From: Chitinophagales bacterium
Lineage (GTDB): Bacteria > Bacteroidota > Bacteroidia > Chitinophagales > Chitinophagaceae
Length of the DNA: 64,000 nucleotides
Assembly: GCA_017303395.1 (NCBI GenBank)
Contig: JAFLBN010000006.1
Span: forward strand, 124,001 to 188,000
Direction: 5' to 3'
Under the pieces are notes generated by a model. It was given only the letters and a program-made list of their open reading frames with translations, had not been told where the DNA came from and searched no databases. Made by a program: the position numbers and the translations under genes. Position 1 is the first letter of the stretch. Each line of letters begins with the position of its first letter. Shown in pieces: positions 53,855 to 63,075 of this stretch.

Positions 53855-56134
53855 TTATTGCCAATCTGTGTCTTCTACGGGTTCATCATTCTGTCCGCCT
53901 GGTACGGTACCGCTCGAGTTGTAAGTACCCTGACGCTCCATGCTTGTAGGGTCGTATACATTACAGTCGTCAAAGTTTTCAGGCTCTTTAAACTGTGCAT
54001 CTGTTCTTATATCAAGCGATTTATCTGCATATACTTTCTTCATGAAAAGTGCCCAAATAGGAAGGGCAGCAGCAGCACCCTGACCAAGTGCCTCGCTGTT
54101 GAAACGGAGGAACCTGTCATCGCAACCTACCCATGCACCTGCCAGTATCTGTGGTGTATAGCCTATAAACCATGCATCAGCCTGCTTGTTGGTAGTACCT
54201 GTTTTGCCTGCTATGTCTGATGTCAGGCCATATCTGTAACGCAGCCTTTTAGCGGTACCATAATCAACTACACCACGCATCAGTTTAACGATCTTATATG
54301 CTGTGCCTGCATTGATGATTTCTTTCTGTTCGGGAACAAAGCTCTTGATGAGTGCACCGTTCTTATCTTCAATCTTAGTAATGAAGTATGGCTGTACATT
54401 CATACCACCATTAGGGAACATGGTATATGCGCCCAGCATTTCATAAAGTGAAATATCAGGTACACCAAGTGCTAGAGCGGGTACTTTATCGAATTTGCTA
54501 CGGATGCCACACTTCTGAAGGAAGTCCGCAAAAGCATCAACACCAACTTGTTTGATGAGATAAAGCGCAGCATTATTGACAGATAATGCCAATGCTTTTG
54601 CCATAGGCAACTGTCCGTATTTGCTACCACCCGCATCGTACATGCCTACATAAGGGAATTGCTGTGGCATGGTAGATACAGAACCACAAGGAGAAAAACC
54701 ATTATCTACAGCCAGGCAGTAGAGTAGTGGCTTGATTGTAGAACCTACCTGCCTTTTGGTATTAATGTTTACGTGATCGTACTGAAAGTAATTATGGTCT
54801 ATACCACCCACCCATGCTTTTACCTCGCCTGTATATGGGTCCATAGCCATAAAGCCCGCAGACAAGAACATCTTCATGTATTTGATAGAGTCTATCGGGC
54901 TCATGATAGTGTCCTTTGTGTGTTCCTTGTTCCAGGTAAAGACTTTCATCTTTACAGGTCGGCCAAGTTCTGCTATTATTTCGTTGTGGCTTTTGCCATC
55001 TTCTTTCAGTGCTCTGTATCTGTCAGTTTCTTTAATGGCTTTATCCAGATACTTCTTATTTGTTACCCAAATTGCGCCATCGCGATAGCCCGATTGTTGT
55101 GCAAAGAGTTTTTGTATTTCTGCAATATGCTCTTCAACCGAAGCTTCAGCATACTGTTGCATTTTCAGGTTGAGGGTAGTGTATATCTTTAGGCCATCCT
55201 TATATATATTATAATTAGTACCGTCAGGTTTCTTCAACTCTTTACAAACTTTCTTTACTTCTTGTTCTACTATCTGGCGGAAGTATGGGGCTGTGCCTTC
55301 ATGGTAGTCCAGCTTGTGATAATCAAGCACTATTGGCTCTTGTTTCACTTTTTCTGCATCAGACTCTTTCAGGTATCCATAGTTTGCCATCTGGTCTACC
55401 ACTACATTGCGTCTGTTTAGTGCATTCTTAGGATTACGACGCGGGTTGTAAAGCGTATTTCCTTTCAGCATACCTATCAGTACCGCAGCTTCATTGATGC
55501 TTACTTTATCTGGTGTTTTGTTGAAGAACGTAAGAGAGGCATTGCGTATGCCATATACATTATCACCAAATGGTACTGTATTCAGATATAGTGTAATGAT
55601 TTCGTTTTTGGTAAGGTTGCGCTCCAGTTTTACAGCCATTACCCATTCTTTCAACTTTATGAAAGGTAGGGTTAGCATATTCTGGTTCTCGCGCGGGAAG
55701 AGGTTCTTGGCAAGCTGCTGCGTTATGGTAGATGAACCACGTTTTTTACCTGTGAGTACATAGAACGGTATGGCAACAGTAGCCACAGGGTCTATGCCTG
55801 AGTGGTCGTAAAAACGTGCATCTTCCGTTGCCAGCAGGGCGTTGAAGATATTGGGTGATATTTCTGAATACTTGCTGGTAGAACGGTCCTGAACATAGTA
55901 ACGGCCTATCAGCGTACCATCTGCAGCATATACGTCAGACGACAGGGCACTACTTGGGTTCTCCAGTTCTTTCATAGATGGCATGTAGCCCAACCATCCC
56001 ATATTCATGAAAATGATAAGCAGGTTGAATACCACGACACCAATCCAGAATGCTTTCCAGAGTAGTTTCACGCTTCGTTTTTGCCCCGTTTGATTTTGTT
56101 GCTGCAAGTGGTCAGATATTTGATGGTTTGGCAA
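53855..56134 (-). CDS. Bifunctional peptidoglycan synthase, PBP1A type
   Basis: About 750 residues. N-terminal membrane helix (FWIGVVVFNLLIIFMNMG), a GT51 glycosyltransferase (catalytic Glu in LLATEDARFYDHSGID near residue 101, GSSTITQQLAKNL), and a class A transpeptidase. Its motifs are STIK (near 463, in QVGSTIKPLLY), SVNN and KTGT (near 643). It polymerises and cross-links peptidoglycan in the periplasm. The first in-frame start is a TTG that doubles as the end of a TAGCTTTG element, so the true start may be the TTG at 56107 or the GTG at 56071. A basic N-terminal stretch is present in any case. Confidence 0.93.
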   Translation of the reverse strand: MPNHQISDHLQQQNQTGQKRSVKLLWKAFWIGVVVFNLLIIFMNMGWLGYMPSMKELENPSSALSSDVYAADGTLIGRYYVQDRSTSKYSEISPNIFNALLATEDARFYDHSGIDPVATVAIPFYVLTGKKRGSSTITQQLAKNLFPRENQNMLTLPFIKLKEWVMAVKLERNLTKNEIITLYLNTVPFGDNVYGIRNASLTFFNKTPDKVSINEAAVLIGMLKGNTLYNPRRNPKNALNRRNVVVDQMANYGYLKESDAEKVKQEPIVLDYHKLDYHEGTAPYFRQIVEQEVKKVCKELKKPDGTNYNIYKDGLKIYTTLNLKMQQYAEASVEEHIAEIQKLFAQQSGYRDGAIWVTNKKYLDKAIKETDRYRALKEDGKSHNEIIAELGRPVKMKVFTWNKEHTKDTIMSPIDSIKYMKMFLSAGFMAMDPYTGEVKAWVGGIDHNYFQYDHVNINTKRQVGSTIKPLLYCLAVDNGFSPCGSVSTMPQQFPYVGMYDAGGSKYGQLPMAKALALSVNNAALYLIKQVGVDAFADFLQKCGIRSKFDKVPALALGVPDISLYEMLGAYTMFPNGGMNVQPYFITKIEDKNGALIKSFVPEQKEIINAGTAYKIVKLMRGVVDYGTAKRLRYRYGLTSDIAGKTGTTNKQADAWFIGYTPQILAGAWVGCDDRFLRFNSEALGQGAAAALPIWALFMKKVYADKSLDIRTDAQFKEPENFDDCNVYDPTSMERQGTYNSSGTVPGGQNDEPVEDTDWQ

Positions 56135-56229
56135 AGCTAAAAAAATCTTGTTTGGCTTGACCTTAAATAGTTCTCTTTTAGGTTAAAATTGGGACTTCTT
56201 TTATAAGTATATGTTTTTACTTTAAAGTA

Positions 56230-58836
56230 TTAGTCGTTGTCTTCTGGTTTGATAAAGAAACTGAGCATCCTCAATGGATTGAGGAACCCAGCAAATCGTT
56301 TACTGAAAGATACTTTGGACCTGACCATTTTGATAAATGGTAGGAAGAATGAAGCCACTTTGTCAAGTTCTGCATTCGTTAGCTGCTGATTAGCATATTT
56401 CTGTTTCAGATACAGATTCATAAATGAAGTGAAGGATGTACCAAACATCGGGTCGATTGTTTTAGTAGCATACTGCATTGGTGTTTCATCGCCGCGAGGT
56501 ATACCACATATATGCAGGTAGTAGCCAGATGCTCGATATACCCAGTAAGACTTATTCGCAGGCTTGGCATTGCGAACACGCACACGGTAATATGCCCATA
56601 CCAGCCCCGGTAAAGTAAATATGATAAATAGTATTACTGCGAGGGTAATGGCTACTCTTGCTGCAATTTGTTTTACAGTGAGCGGTTTTTCGGGTTGTGT
56701 GGTTTGTGGCTTGTCTTCCGGTTTGCCTGTGTCTTTGCGTTTCAGATATACCTCATCTACAGGTGCAGGTTTAGGGAAGCGGTTGAGAAGCGACTCTCCT
56801 TTTTCGCCCGCAGACGGTTCCAGTTTCTTCATGGCATCTGCATAAGACACAGCAGTGGCTTCATCGCCTTTTTGGATATTGCTGACAGGTACGTCTACAC
56901 TGTCTCTGTGTACGGTAGCAATCTTAACGTCCATCAGTACAGGTTGTGCTTCGGTAGTATTATACTCCTTGTCGTGGAATATAAAGTGCTTCACTTTCAG
57001 CGTCATCAGCTTTTTAACAGTATCTACATTTTCTACAATGCCATCTGCTGCAAGCCATGCACGTGGTGGTTGCATTGGTGGGGTGCCGTCGGGTTTAGGG
57101 CTTTCCTCAGCATCGTTATTACCAACTGTAGTATCAAAATCTAACCAACCATAACCCGGGAAGTAAACCTGCACCCATGCATGTGCCTGATCTGCATAAT
57201 ACCAATACCATCCTTTGTTTTTATCACTGCGGTCCACTGTCATAAACCCGACTGTGATTCTGGAAGGTATGCCCAGTGAACGTAGCATAAACAGAGTAGC
57301 ACCCGCATAGTATGCACAATAACCCTTATGATTCTCGAACAGGAAATACATCAGTTTGGACGCATTGGGTATATCGGGCACACCGGGATTATCGGTATAG
57401 CTAAAAAGCTGTTCGCCGTTTTCGTCTTTTGAAAGGAAGTAATCTCTGATTGCAAGCACCCTGTCTACAGGTGTTTTGGCATCTTTGGTTACACGGTGTG
57501 CCAGCTCGCTGATGGAATTAAACTTCGCATCATTGGGCATGTAGGTGTAATAGTCCATGAACTTTTTGTCCGTGCCATCATAATCTTTTACTGTTCTCAG
57601 TATTTCAAAACGCTGTTCTTGAAATTTTTTTATCTGTGGGTCTTTCGCGTTGTACACAAAGTAGGCGCTATTCAATTCAGATACATAACCTTTTGCCCTG
57701 AAGGCAGATTTGAATTCATCACGAAAATCCTTTTCAACCGTAATAGGTTGCACAAAATAGCCAACATTAGGTGCCAGATAGGTAGAAGGAGATAGGTCTT
57801 TGCTATATATCTCTACATCTACACTTTTGCGCAGTTTTGTTGCAAGGCTGTTTTTGATAACATTGGTATCGAACTGTGTAAAGAATACAGGCAGCTTAGA
57901 AGGATCTGGTTCAAAGAGGTCATTATACGGTATCGTCTTATCTCGTTCAAAGGTTTCGGTGAGTGTATCGAACTTGGTATAGTAAAATGCGGTGAGGTAT
58001 AGTGGGTTGGGGGTTTCTGTTCCCGGGAAGAAATTATCTATGTGAGCACAGAAAAGTAGTTCATTACTACGCCCGAGGTTGGAACGTAACTTGGTATAAT
58101 CTTTCAGATCGAAAGTGCCATCCTGATTTTTCTTCAGCATGCTAGTTTCGCCATTTTGACCAGCACCACCATAGTTGGCAACGGTTTCCTTTATTTCCTT
58201 GCGCATGGTATAGACTACACCTGCCAATATAAGCGAAGACAGCAGCCCGAACCCTATGAGTCTGCGAGTAAGAAACCACCAGAACTTGCCACTTTTATCT
58301 TTATAATTATATATCTGCTCTGTGGTAAACACGATGTATACACTATATATCAAAGCAGGGGCAAATGCCCTGAGTAGTGTATCTACACTGTCTGTTTTCT
58401 CTTTGGCTATAATTAAAATACAGCCAGTAAGTACAGATGCGGCAACAAGTACAGCCCAGTATCGCAGGCGTATAAACCCCCAACCCAACAGCCAGCCTAT
58501 ACTGAACAGTATGGCAAATACGAGAAATTGAATGGATATAAAGAAAGCATCAAACTCACCAACAGCATATGCGTCCAAGCCTTTATATACTGAGTATAAT
58601 ACAAATGCCAACAGTGCAAACAATGGCAAAAACCTGAACCTGAATGTGTAGAGCAGTGCAGCTGCTCCCATACCTGCAGACAGGTAAATGGTTTGCCTTA
58701 CTGCCTCGTTGCGTGCTACAGAAAAGTATTCGTTGGCATTCTGTAGCAAAAAGAAGCCTGCAAAAGCCGTTGGAATCAGTAAAAACAGGACTTTGGCTAT
58801 GAATTCGTTGACGGGTGTGGCGCGTTGAATACTCAT
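56230..58836 (-). CDS. Membrane transglutaminase-like protein (TgpA-like)
   Basis: 868 residues. About six N-terminal membrane helices, a large periplasmic region (about 230-630) with a transglutaminase-like core, one more membrane helix (ITLAVILFIIFTLPGLVWAYY), and a cytoplasmic C-terminal domain. The triad is visible: Cys in KGYCAYYAGATLFMLR, His in DQAHAWVQVYFPG, Asp in WLDFDTT. TgpA-like proteins are poorly understood; an envelope protein-crosslinking or proteolytic role is inferred from the fold. Precedes the PBP gene by 95 bases on the same strand. Confidence 0.88.
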   Translation of the reverse strand: MSIQRATPVNEFIAKVLFLLIPTAFAGFFLLQNANEYFSVARNEAVRQTIYLSAGMGAAALLYTFRFRFLPLFALLAFVLYSVYKGLDAYAVGEFDAFFISIQFLVFAILFSIGWLLGWGFIRLRYWAVLVAASVLTGCILIIAKEKTDSVDTLLRAFAPALIYSVYIVFTTEQIYNYKDKSGKFWWFLTRRLIGFGLLSSLILAGVVYTMRKEIKETVANYGGAGQNGETSMLKKNQDGTFDLKDYTKLRSNLGRSNELLFCAHIDNFFPGTETPNPLYLTAFYYTKFDTLTETFERDKTIPYNDLFEPDPSKLPVFFTQFDTNVIKNSLATKLRKSVDVEIYSKDLSPSTYLAPNVGYFVQPITVEKDFRDEFKSAFRAKGYVSELNSAYFVYNAKDPQIKKFQEQRFEILRTVKDYDGTDKKFMDYYTYMPNDAKFNSISELAHRVTKDAKTPVDRVLAIRDYFLSKDENGEQLFSYTDNPGVPDIPNASKLMYFLFENHKGYCAYYAGATLFMLRSLGIPSRITVGFMTVDRSDKNKGWYWYYADQAHAWVQVYFPGYGWLDFDTTVGNNDAEESPKPDGTPPMQPPRAWLAADGIVENVDTVKKLMTLKVKHFIFHDKEYNTTEAQPVLMDVKIATVHRDSVDVPVSNIQKGDEATAVSYADAMKKLEPSAGEKGESLLNRFPKPAPVDEVYLKRKDTGKPEDKPQTTQPEKPLTVKQIAARVAITLAVILFIIFTLPGLVWAYYRVRVRNAKPANKSYWVYRASGYYLHICGIPRGDETPMQYATKTIDPMFGTSFTSFMNLYLKQKYANQQLTNAELDKVASFFLPFIKMVRSKVSFSKRFAGFLNPLRMLSFFIKPEDND

Positions 58837-59019
58837 ACTTATAGTGCATGGCTAATTTAGCGCAATAATTGCATGTGCTTTGTTAAAAACAATACATATT
58901 TAATAAATGGCTTATAGGATGTTAAGTAATCCACATACTGTTGGTTAACATTTACTTTTTTGAGACAAGATTTATGAAGAAAATGTTACCTTAGGCACGT
59001 TTTAAAAATATTTAATTAA

Positions 59020-60006
59020 ATGATACAACAACAAACTGTTGATGCTGTAAAGCTTGGCGATACATCTATCGACGAAAAAACAAAAGCTATGCTGGAAAAA
59101 TTAAAGATTGTTACTGTTATCGGTTCGGGTACAATGGGCAACGGTATTTGCCATGTTTTCGCACAGAGTGGTTTCAATGTTCACATGATGGATATCAACC
59201 AGGCTGCTATGGACAAAGCGTTGGTTACTATCGGTAAAAACATGGACCGCCAGATTGCTAAAAATGCAATGACGGAAGAAGCTAAGCAACAAGCACTGGG
59301 TCGCATATCTACATATACAGATATGGCAGAGGCAGTGAAAGATGCAGACATCGTTGTTGAAGCTGCAACTGAAAACATTGACCTGAAGATCAAAATCTTC
59401 CAGCAACTGGATCAGCTGTGTCCTGAAAAATGCATCCTTGCTACTAATACTTCATCTATCTCTATTACTCGTATAGGTTCTTATACAAAGCGTCCGGGCA
59501 AAGTAATCGGTATGCACTTTATGAACCCTGTACCTGTAATGAAACTGGTTGAAATCATCAACGGTTATGCAACAGATGCAGATGTAACTAATACTATCCA
59601 TGCATTGTCTACTTACTTGGGCAAAGTTCCATGTATAGTAAATGACTATCCTGGTTTCATCTCTAACCGTATCCTGATGCCACTAATCAACGAAGCTATC
59701 CTGTCTCTGCAGGAAGGTGTTGCAGGTGTTGAGGAAATCGATACTATCATGAAGCTGGGTATGGCTCATCCTATGGGTCCATTGCAATTGGCAGACTTTA
59801 TTGGTCTGGACACTTGCTACTCAATTATGAATGTACTGCACATGGGCTTCGGCAACCAGAAATATGCACCTGCTACATTGCTGGCAAACATGGTGCAGGC
59901 AGGCTTCCACGGTGTTAAGAGCGGCGAAGGCTTCTACAAATACACCCCGGGCAGCAAAGAGCTGGTTGTTAGCGAACGTTTCCAAAACAAAGGCTGGAAA
60001 ATATAA
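59020..60006 (+). CDS. 3-hydroxyacyl-CoA (3-hydroxybutyryl-CoA) dehydrogenase
   Basis: 328 residues. NAD-binding Rossmann motif VTVIGSGTMGNGICHVFAQ, preceded by about 33 extra residues compared with the usual start; an internal ATG at residue 24 is possible. The catalytic His is in GMHFMNPVPVMKLVE and the family segment GFISNRILMPLINEA and GTMKLGMAHPMGPLQLADF-like region follow. It oxidises 3-hydroxyacyl-CoA with NAD in fatty acid or butyrate metabolism. Monocistronic with a strong terminator. Confidence 0.93.
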   Translation: MIQQQTVDAVKLGDTSIDEKTKAMLEKLKIVTVIGSGTMGNGICHVFAQSGFNVHMMDINQAAMDKALVTIGKNMDRQIAKNAMTEEAKQQALGRISTYTDMAEAVKDADIVVEAATENIDLKIKIFQQLDQLCPEKCILATNTSSISITRIGSYTKRPGKVIGMHFMNPVPVMKLVEIINGYATDADVTNTIHALSTYLGKVPCIVNDYPGFISNRILMPLINEAILSLQEGVAGVEEIDTIMKLGMAHPMGPLQLADFIGLDTCYSIMNVLHMGFGNQKYAPATLLANMVQAGFHGVKSGEGFYKYTPGSKELVVSERFQNKGWKI

Positions 60007-60037
60007 CAGAGCAGCATCCTGCTCAATCCAATCACAT

Positions 60038-60068
60038 AGCCGTCCTGCAATAGTAGGGCGGCTTTTTT
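60038..60068 (+). terminator. Terminator of the hydroxyacyl-CoA dehydrogenase gene
   Basis: Eleven-base stem AGCCGTCCTGC/GTAGGGCGGCT with two G-T pairs, loop AATA, then T6. Confidence 0.85.
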
Positions 60069-60075
60069 ATCTTTG
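60068..60075 (+). promoter_or_regulatory. -7 element of the DUF983 gene
   Basis: TATCTTTG, exact consensus, nine bases before the ATG at 60084 and joined to the T run of the preceding terminator. Confidence 0.5.
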
Positions 60076-60083
60076 TTGTCGTC

Positions 60084-60479
60084 ATGCCTCCATCTAAGCC
60101 AAATCTTTTTTTATCGCTGCTAAGCATGCGTTGCCCCAACTGCAGAAAGGGCAGGATATTTACATCAAAGCATGTATTACCACTACGCACTGCATTGAAG
60201 ATGCATGAACATTGTACGCACTGCGGAATGAAATATGCCAAAGAAGAAAACCTTGGCTATGGTACCAATTATGTATTGACGGTAATGATGCTGTTTTTAA
60301 ACCTGCTGTGGTATTGGCCTATATTTGGTATCAGCTATGATGATAACAGCATTTACTATTTCCTGATGGCAAGTACATTTGTTACTGTGTTATTACAGCC
60401 ATGGTTTATGCGTTTATCAAGAGTGTTGTTCCTGTACTTTACAATTTACTATAATTCTCACCCGTACGAGAAAAAATAA
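60084..60479 (+). CDS. DUF983 membrane protein
   Basis: 131 residues. Two CxxC knuckles (CPNCRKG and CTHCGM) form a zinc-ribbon-like head, followed by two membrane helices (VMMLFLNLLWYWPIF, FLMASTFVTVLLQPWF). DUF983 proteins occur across Bacteroidota and Alphaproteobacteria with no known function. The start ATG is nine bases from a -7 element, implying a very short leader. Confidence 0.9.
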   Translation: MPPSKPNLFLSLLSMRCPNCRKGRIFTSKHVLPLRTALKMHEHCTHCGMKYAKEENLGYGTNYVLTVMMLFLNLLWYWPIFGISYDDNSIYYFLMASTFVTVLLQPWFMRLSRVLFLYFTIYYNSHPYEKK

Positions 60480-60480
60480 A

Positions 60481-60500
60481 GGCAGCTTAGAAAAGCTGCC
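60481..60500 (-). terminator. Terminator between convergent genes
   Basis: Eight-base perfect stem GGCAGCTT/AAGCTGCC with a four-base loop; on the minus strand it runs into TTTATTTTTTC, so it serves the lipoprotein gene and probably the DUF983 gene too. Confidence 0.8.
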
Positions 60501-60532
60501 TAGTTGTATAAAAAATACACCCTCAATGTTTT

Positions 60533-61384
60533 TTATCGTAGCGTAATGGTGCGTGTTTTACCATTCACTGTAATTGTTGCCTGATCATCACAAGTACCGC
60601 TGCCATAGTCAAGCGTGCGTGCTTTGGTAGCTCCTGCAGGTGTTATGTCTACAGTACCCTGTTCTATCCATTTGCAATTGAGTGCAAGTGTCAGCGGGCT
60701 GGTGATGGTATAGTTAACCATCTTACCATTGGCTCTGGTATTAGTACCGCTACCTGTTATGCTATACACGTCATCGCTCAACGCTGTAGTGCTTTCGCCC
60801 GCTATCCATGTGCGTGTGCGGCTGGCAACATGAGATATGGTATCACCGGTTGTGTTAAGTATCATCATGCCATTCACGCTGATGTTAAAGTAAGATTGGC
60901 CGCTGCTGTTTTTACCCATATTCGTAACGGTCTTACTGCCCAATACTTGATTATTGTTTACATAATAGCCATCAAATCCTATGGTATGTACCGAGCCGCT
61001 ATCTCTGTATTTGCCAGTATATGTAATGATTATTTTGCCTTTGCGATAGCGTCCATCGTTACATAGGCAGTTTGTAGTGCCGAAGTCTATAGTGATTTTT
61101 CTTGGCGTGCTGGTGGTATCTCTTGTTACAGTGGCACAGCTCCCCAAAATGGTAGGATTTACGCCACCTTTCATTTGTACAGAACCAAAGTCGTATGCTT
61201 GGTCTGACAGCGTCTGTGCATCACTGAATGTCTGGTCCATGCGTGCCTGATCATCGGCATAGTAAGTGTCTTCTTCAACATCAACATTGCTGTTGTTGTT
61301 TTTGTCGCGCTTGCACGCTGTGAAAGTGAGCGTGGCTGCGAATACCGTAAAAGCGGCAATTGAAACAATCTTTCTGGTATGCAT
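60533..61384 (-). CDS. Hypothetical lipoprotein
   Basis: 283 residues. Lipobox LTFTAC with Cys24, an Asn/Asp-rich spacer, then an all-beta mature domain. Two C-x-C-type sites (TTNCLCNDGRYRKGKI and the late GTCDDQATI) and a final strand TITVNGKTRTITLR. Not recognised; similar lipoproteins are common and unnamed in Chitinophagaceae. Monocistronic and divergent from rdgB. Confidence 0.8.
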   Translation of the reverse strand: MHTRKIVSIAAFTVFAATLTFTACKRDKNNNSNVDVEEDTYYADDQARMDQTFSDAQTLSDQAYDFGSVQMKGGVNPTILGSCATVTRDTTSTPRKITIDFGTTNCLCNDGRYRKGKIIITYTGKYRDSGSVHTIGFDGYYVNNNQVLGSKTVTNMGKNSSGQSYFNISVNGMMILNTTGDTISHVASRTRTWIAGESTTALSDDVYSITGSGTNTRANGKMVNYTITSPLTLALNCKWIEQGTVDITPAGATKARTLDYGSGTCDDQATITVNGKTRTITLR

Positions 61385-61462
61385 GTTATGTGATTTTAGA
61401 GATAAGACCAGAGATATTTGTAAAGGTTTAACACATAGAAAATATTTTTTTGAGATATAACG

Positions 61463-61470
61463 TAGTTTTG
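61463..61470 (+). promoter_or_regulatory. -7 element of rdgB
   Basis: TAGTTTTG, exact consensus, with the ATG only four bases after it. Transcription would begin at or very near the start codon. Confidence 0.5.
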
Positions 61471-61474
61471 GAGC

Positions 61475-62065
61475 ATGAAAGAATTGGTAATAGCCTCTAA
61501 CAACAAAGGGAAAATAAGGGAGATAAAGCAGATGATACAGGATATAAGCCTGCTGTCATTAAGTGATATTGGTTTTACAGATGAGATAGAGGAGCCTTTT
61601 CATACGTTTGAAGAAAATGCACTGGCAAAAGCAGGTGCCATCTACAAGTTTTGCGGCAAAAATGTATTTGCTGATGATAGTGGTATATGTATCAATGCAC
61701 TGAACGGTGCACCTGGGGTAGATAGTGCGCACTATAGTGGAACAAGAGATGATAATGCCAATCTACAAAAACTATTGGCAGACCTGAAAGACAATGATGA
61801 CAGAAGCGGCTTTTACAAGGCTGTAATGTGCCTGATATGGGATGATGAAACTTATTTCTTTGAAGGCATATGTGAGGGCACAATTATAGAACAGCCCGTT
61901 GGTGATGGTGGGTTTGGTTACGACCCAATATTTATACCTACAGGTTATGACAAGACTTTTGCAGAATTGTCGCCTGATATAAAAAATGAAATTAGCCACA
62001 GGGGTAAGGCGGTACGTAAGATGGTAGCATTTATTAAAGAAAAACTGGAAGAAGCAGCATCATGA
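61475..62065 (+). CDS. rdgB: XTP/dITP diphosphatase (RdgB/HAM1)
   Basis: 196 residues. Hydrolyses non-canonical purine nucleoside triphosphates and so protects DNA. The N-terminal SNNKGKIREI, FADDSGICINALNGAPGV with the catalytic Asp, and the C-terminal FGYDPIFIPTGYDKTFAEL and SHRGKAV are typical. The ATG is four bases from a -7 element, so the mRNA is probably leaderless. Its stop overlaps the next start (ATGA). Confidence 0.96.
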   Translation: MKELVIASNNKGKIREIKQMIQDISLLSLSDIGFTDEIEEPFHTFEENALAKAGAIYKFCGKNVFADDSGICINALNGAPGVDSAHYSGTRDDNANLQKLLADLKDNDDRSGFYKAVMCLIWDDETYFFEGICEGTIIEQPVGDGGFGYDPIFIPTGYDKTFAELSPDIKNEISHRGKAVRKMVAFIKEKLEEAAS

Positions 62066-63075
62066 AATTTTCGATAGGTGATAAGATAATCCTGAAACAA
62101 ACAGGGGAGGAGGGGCATGTAACAGGTTACATCAGCAACGATATGTTTGAAGTAGAAGTATTGGGCGTGACCTTTCCTGTATATAAAGACGATATAGACC
62201 ATCCATACCTGAAGTGGTTTACAGAGGGTAAAAAGAAAAAAACTGTATCGAGTATACCTGATGTATTGCCGATAGAAAAACAGAAGTTCAGAAAGCCTAA
62301 GCTGGCGAAGGGTGTCTATCTGTCTTTTATGCCTGAGTATAAGCCTGATGTATTTGAAGATGAAGTTTCATTTATTAAAATATATCTGCTGAATGAATTG
62401 CCACAGGCAGTATATTTTCAGTATAGTGTGTCTGATAAAAGCCAGCGTACTGTCTTTAAACACGAAGGCAAGCTGCATGGATTCGGACATATTTATTTGC
62501 ATGCACTTCCGTTTGAAGAAATGAATGAACAACCCCGTTTTAATTGGGAAGTAACAGATGCGGAAGATGCAGGGTATGGAGAGGCGGCAGATACGCTGCG
62601 CATACGTCCGCAGAAGCTATTTGAGCACATCAGCACCTGTCTGAGGAATAATGAACCTACATTTAGCTACCTGTTGGTAGATGAATTGAAGCCAAAGACG
62701 AAAGCGGAGAAAAAAGATGATCACTTCTTTCCGCCGGCAGCAAAACCAATATCTGCAAAACCTGCTAAAAGTGATTGGCGCGCATTATTGCCTAGGTTTG
62801 AGATTGATTTGCATATAGAAAATCTCGTACCAACAACAAAAGGTATGAGCAATGCAGACATGTTGCTGACTCAGATTGCAGCACTTAATGAACACCTGCG
62901 CATAGTTATAAACAACAAACAGGAGCGTACCATCATCATACACGGCCTTGGTAAAGGTGTGTTGAGAGATGAAGTGCATAAAGTACTTCGTCAAATACCT
63001 GAAGTATCAAAATTCTCAAATGAATGGCAAGGACAGTATGGTTTTGGTGCTACAGAAGTATGGTTTAAGTACTGA
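62062..63075 (+). CDS. DUF2027 and Smr-domain protein
   Basis: 337 residues. N-terminal DUF2027-type beta domain (about 1-60, FSIGDKIILKQTGEEGHV), a central beta region (about 80-200), a linker, and a C-terminal Smr domain (about 250-337) with the HGLGKGVLRDEVHKVL signature. The FEIDLHIENL start of Smr contains the typical L-D-L-H-like motif. Smr domains nick branched or mismatched nucleic acid. Overlaps rdgB by four bases, so it is translationally coupled with it. Confidence 0.88.
   Translation: MKFSIGDKIILKQTGEEGHVTGYISNDMFEVEVLGVTFPVYKDDIDHPYLKWFTEGKKKKTVSSIPDVLPIEKQKFRKPKLAKGVYLSFMPEYKPDVFEDEVSFIKIYLLNELPQAVYFQYSVSDKSQRTVFKHEGKLHGFGHIYLHALPFEEMNEQPRFNWEVTDAEDAGYGEAADTLRIRPQKLFEHISTCLRNNEPTFSYLLVDELKPKTKAEKKDDHFFPPAAKPISAKPAKSDWRALLPRFEIDLHIENLVPTTKGMSNADMLLTQIAALNEHLRIVINNKQERTIIIHGLGKGVLRDEVHKVLRQIPEVSKFSNEWQGQYGFGATEVWFKY

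Noticed and set aside
58837-59019. Candidate promoter (TTTG, 24 bases, TACCTTAG) before the hydroxyacyl-CoA dehydrogenase gene
   Set aside because: Spacer is too long and the -7 has a mismatch; not strong enough to list as a feature.
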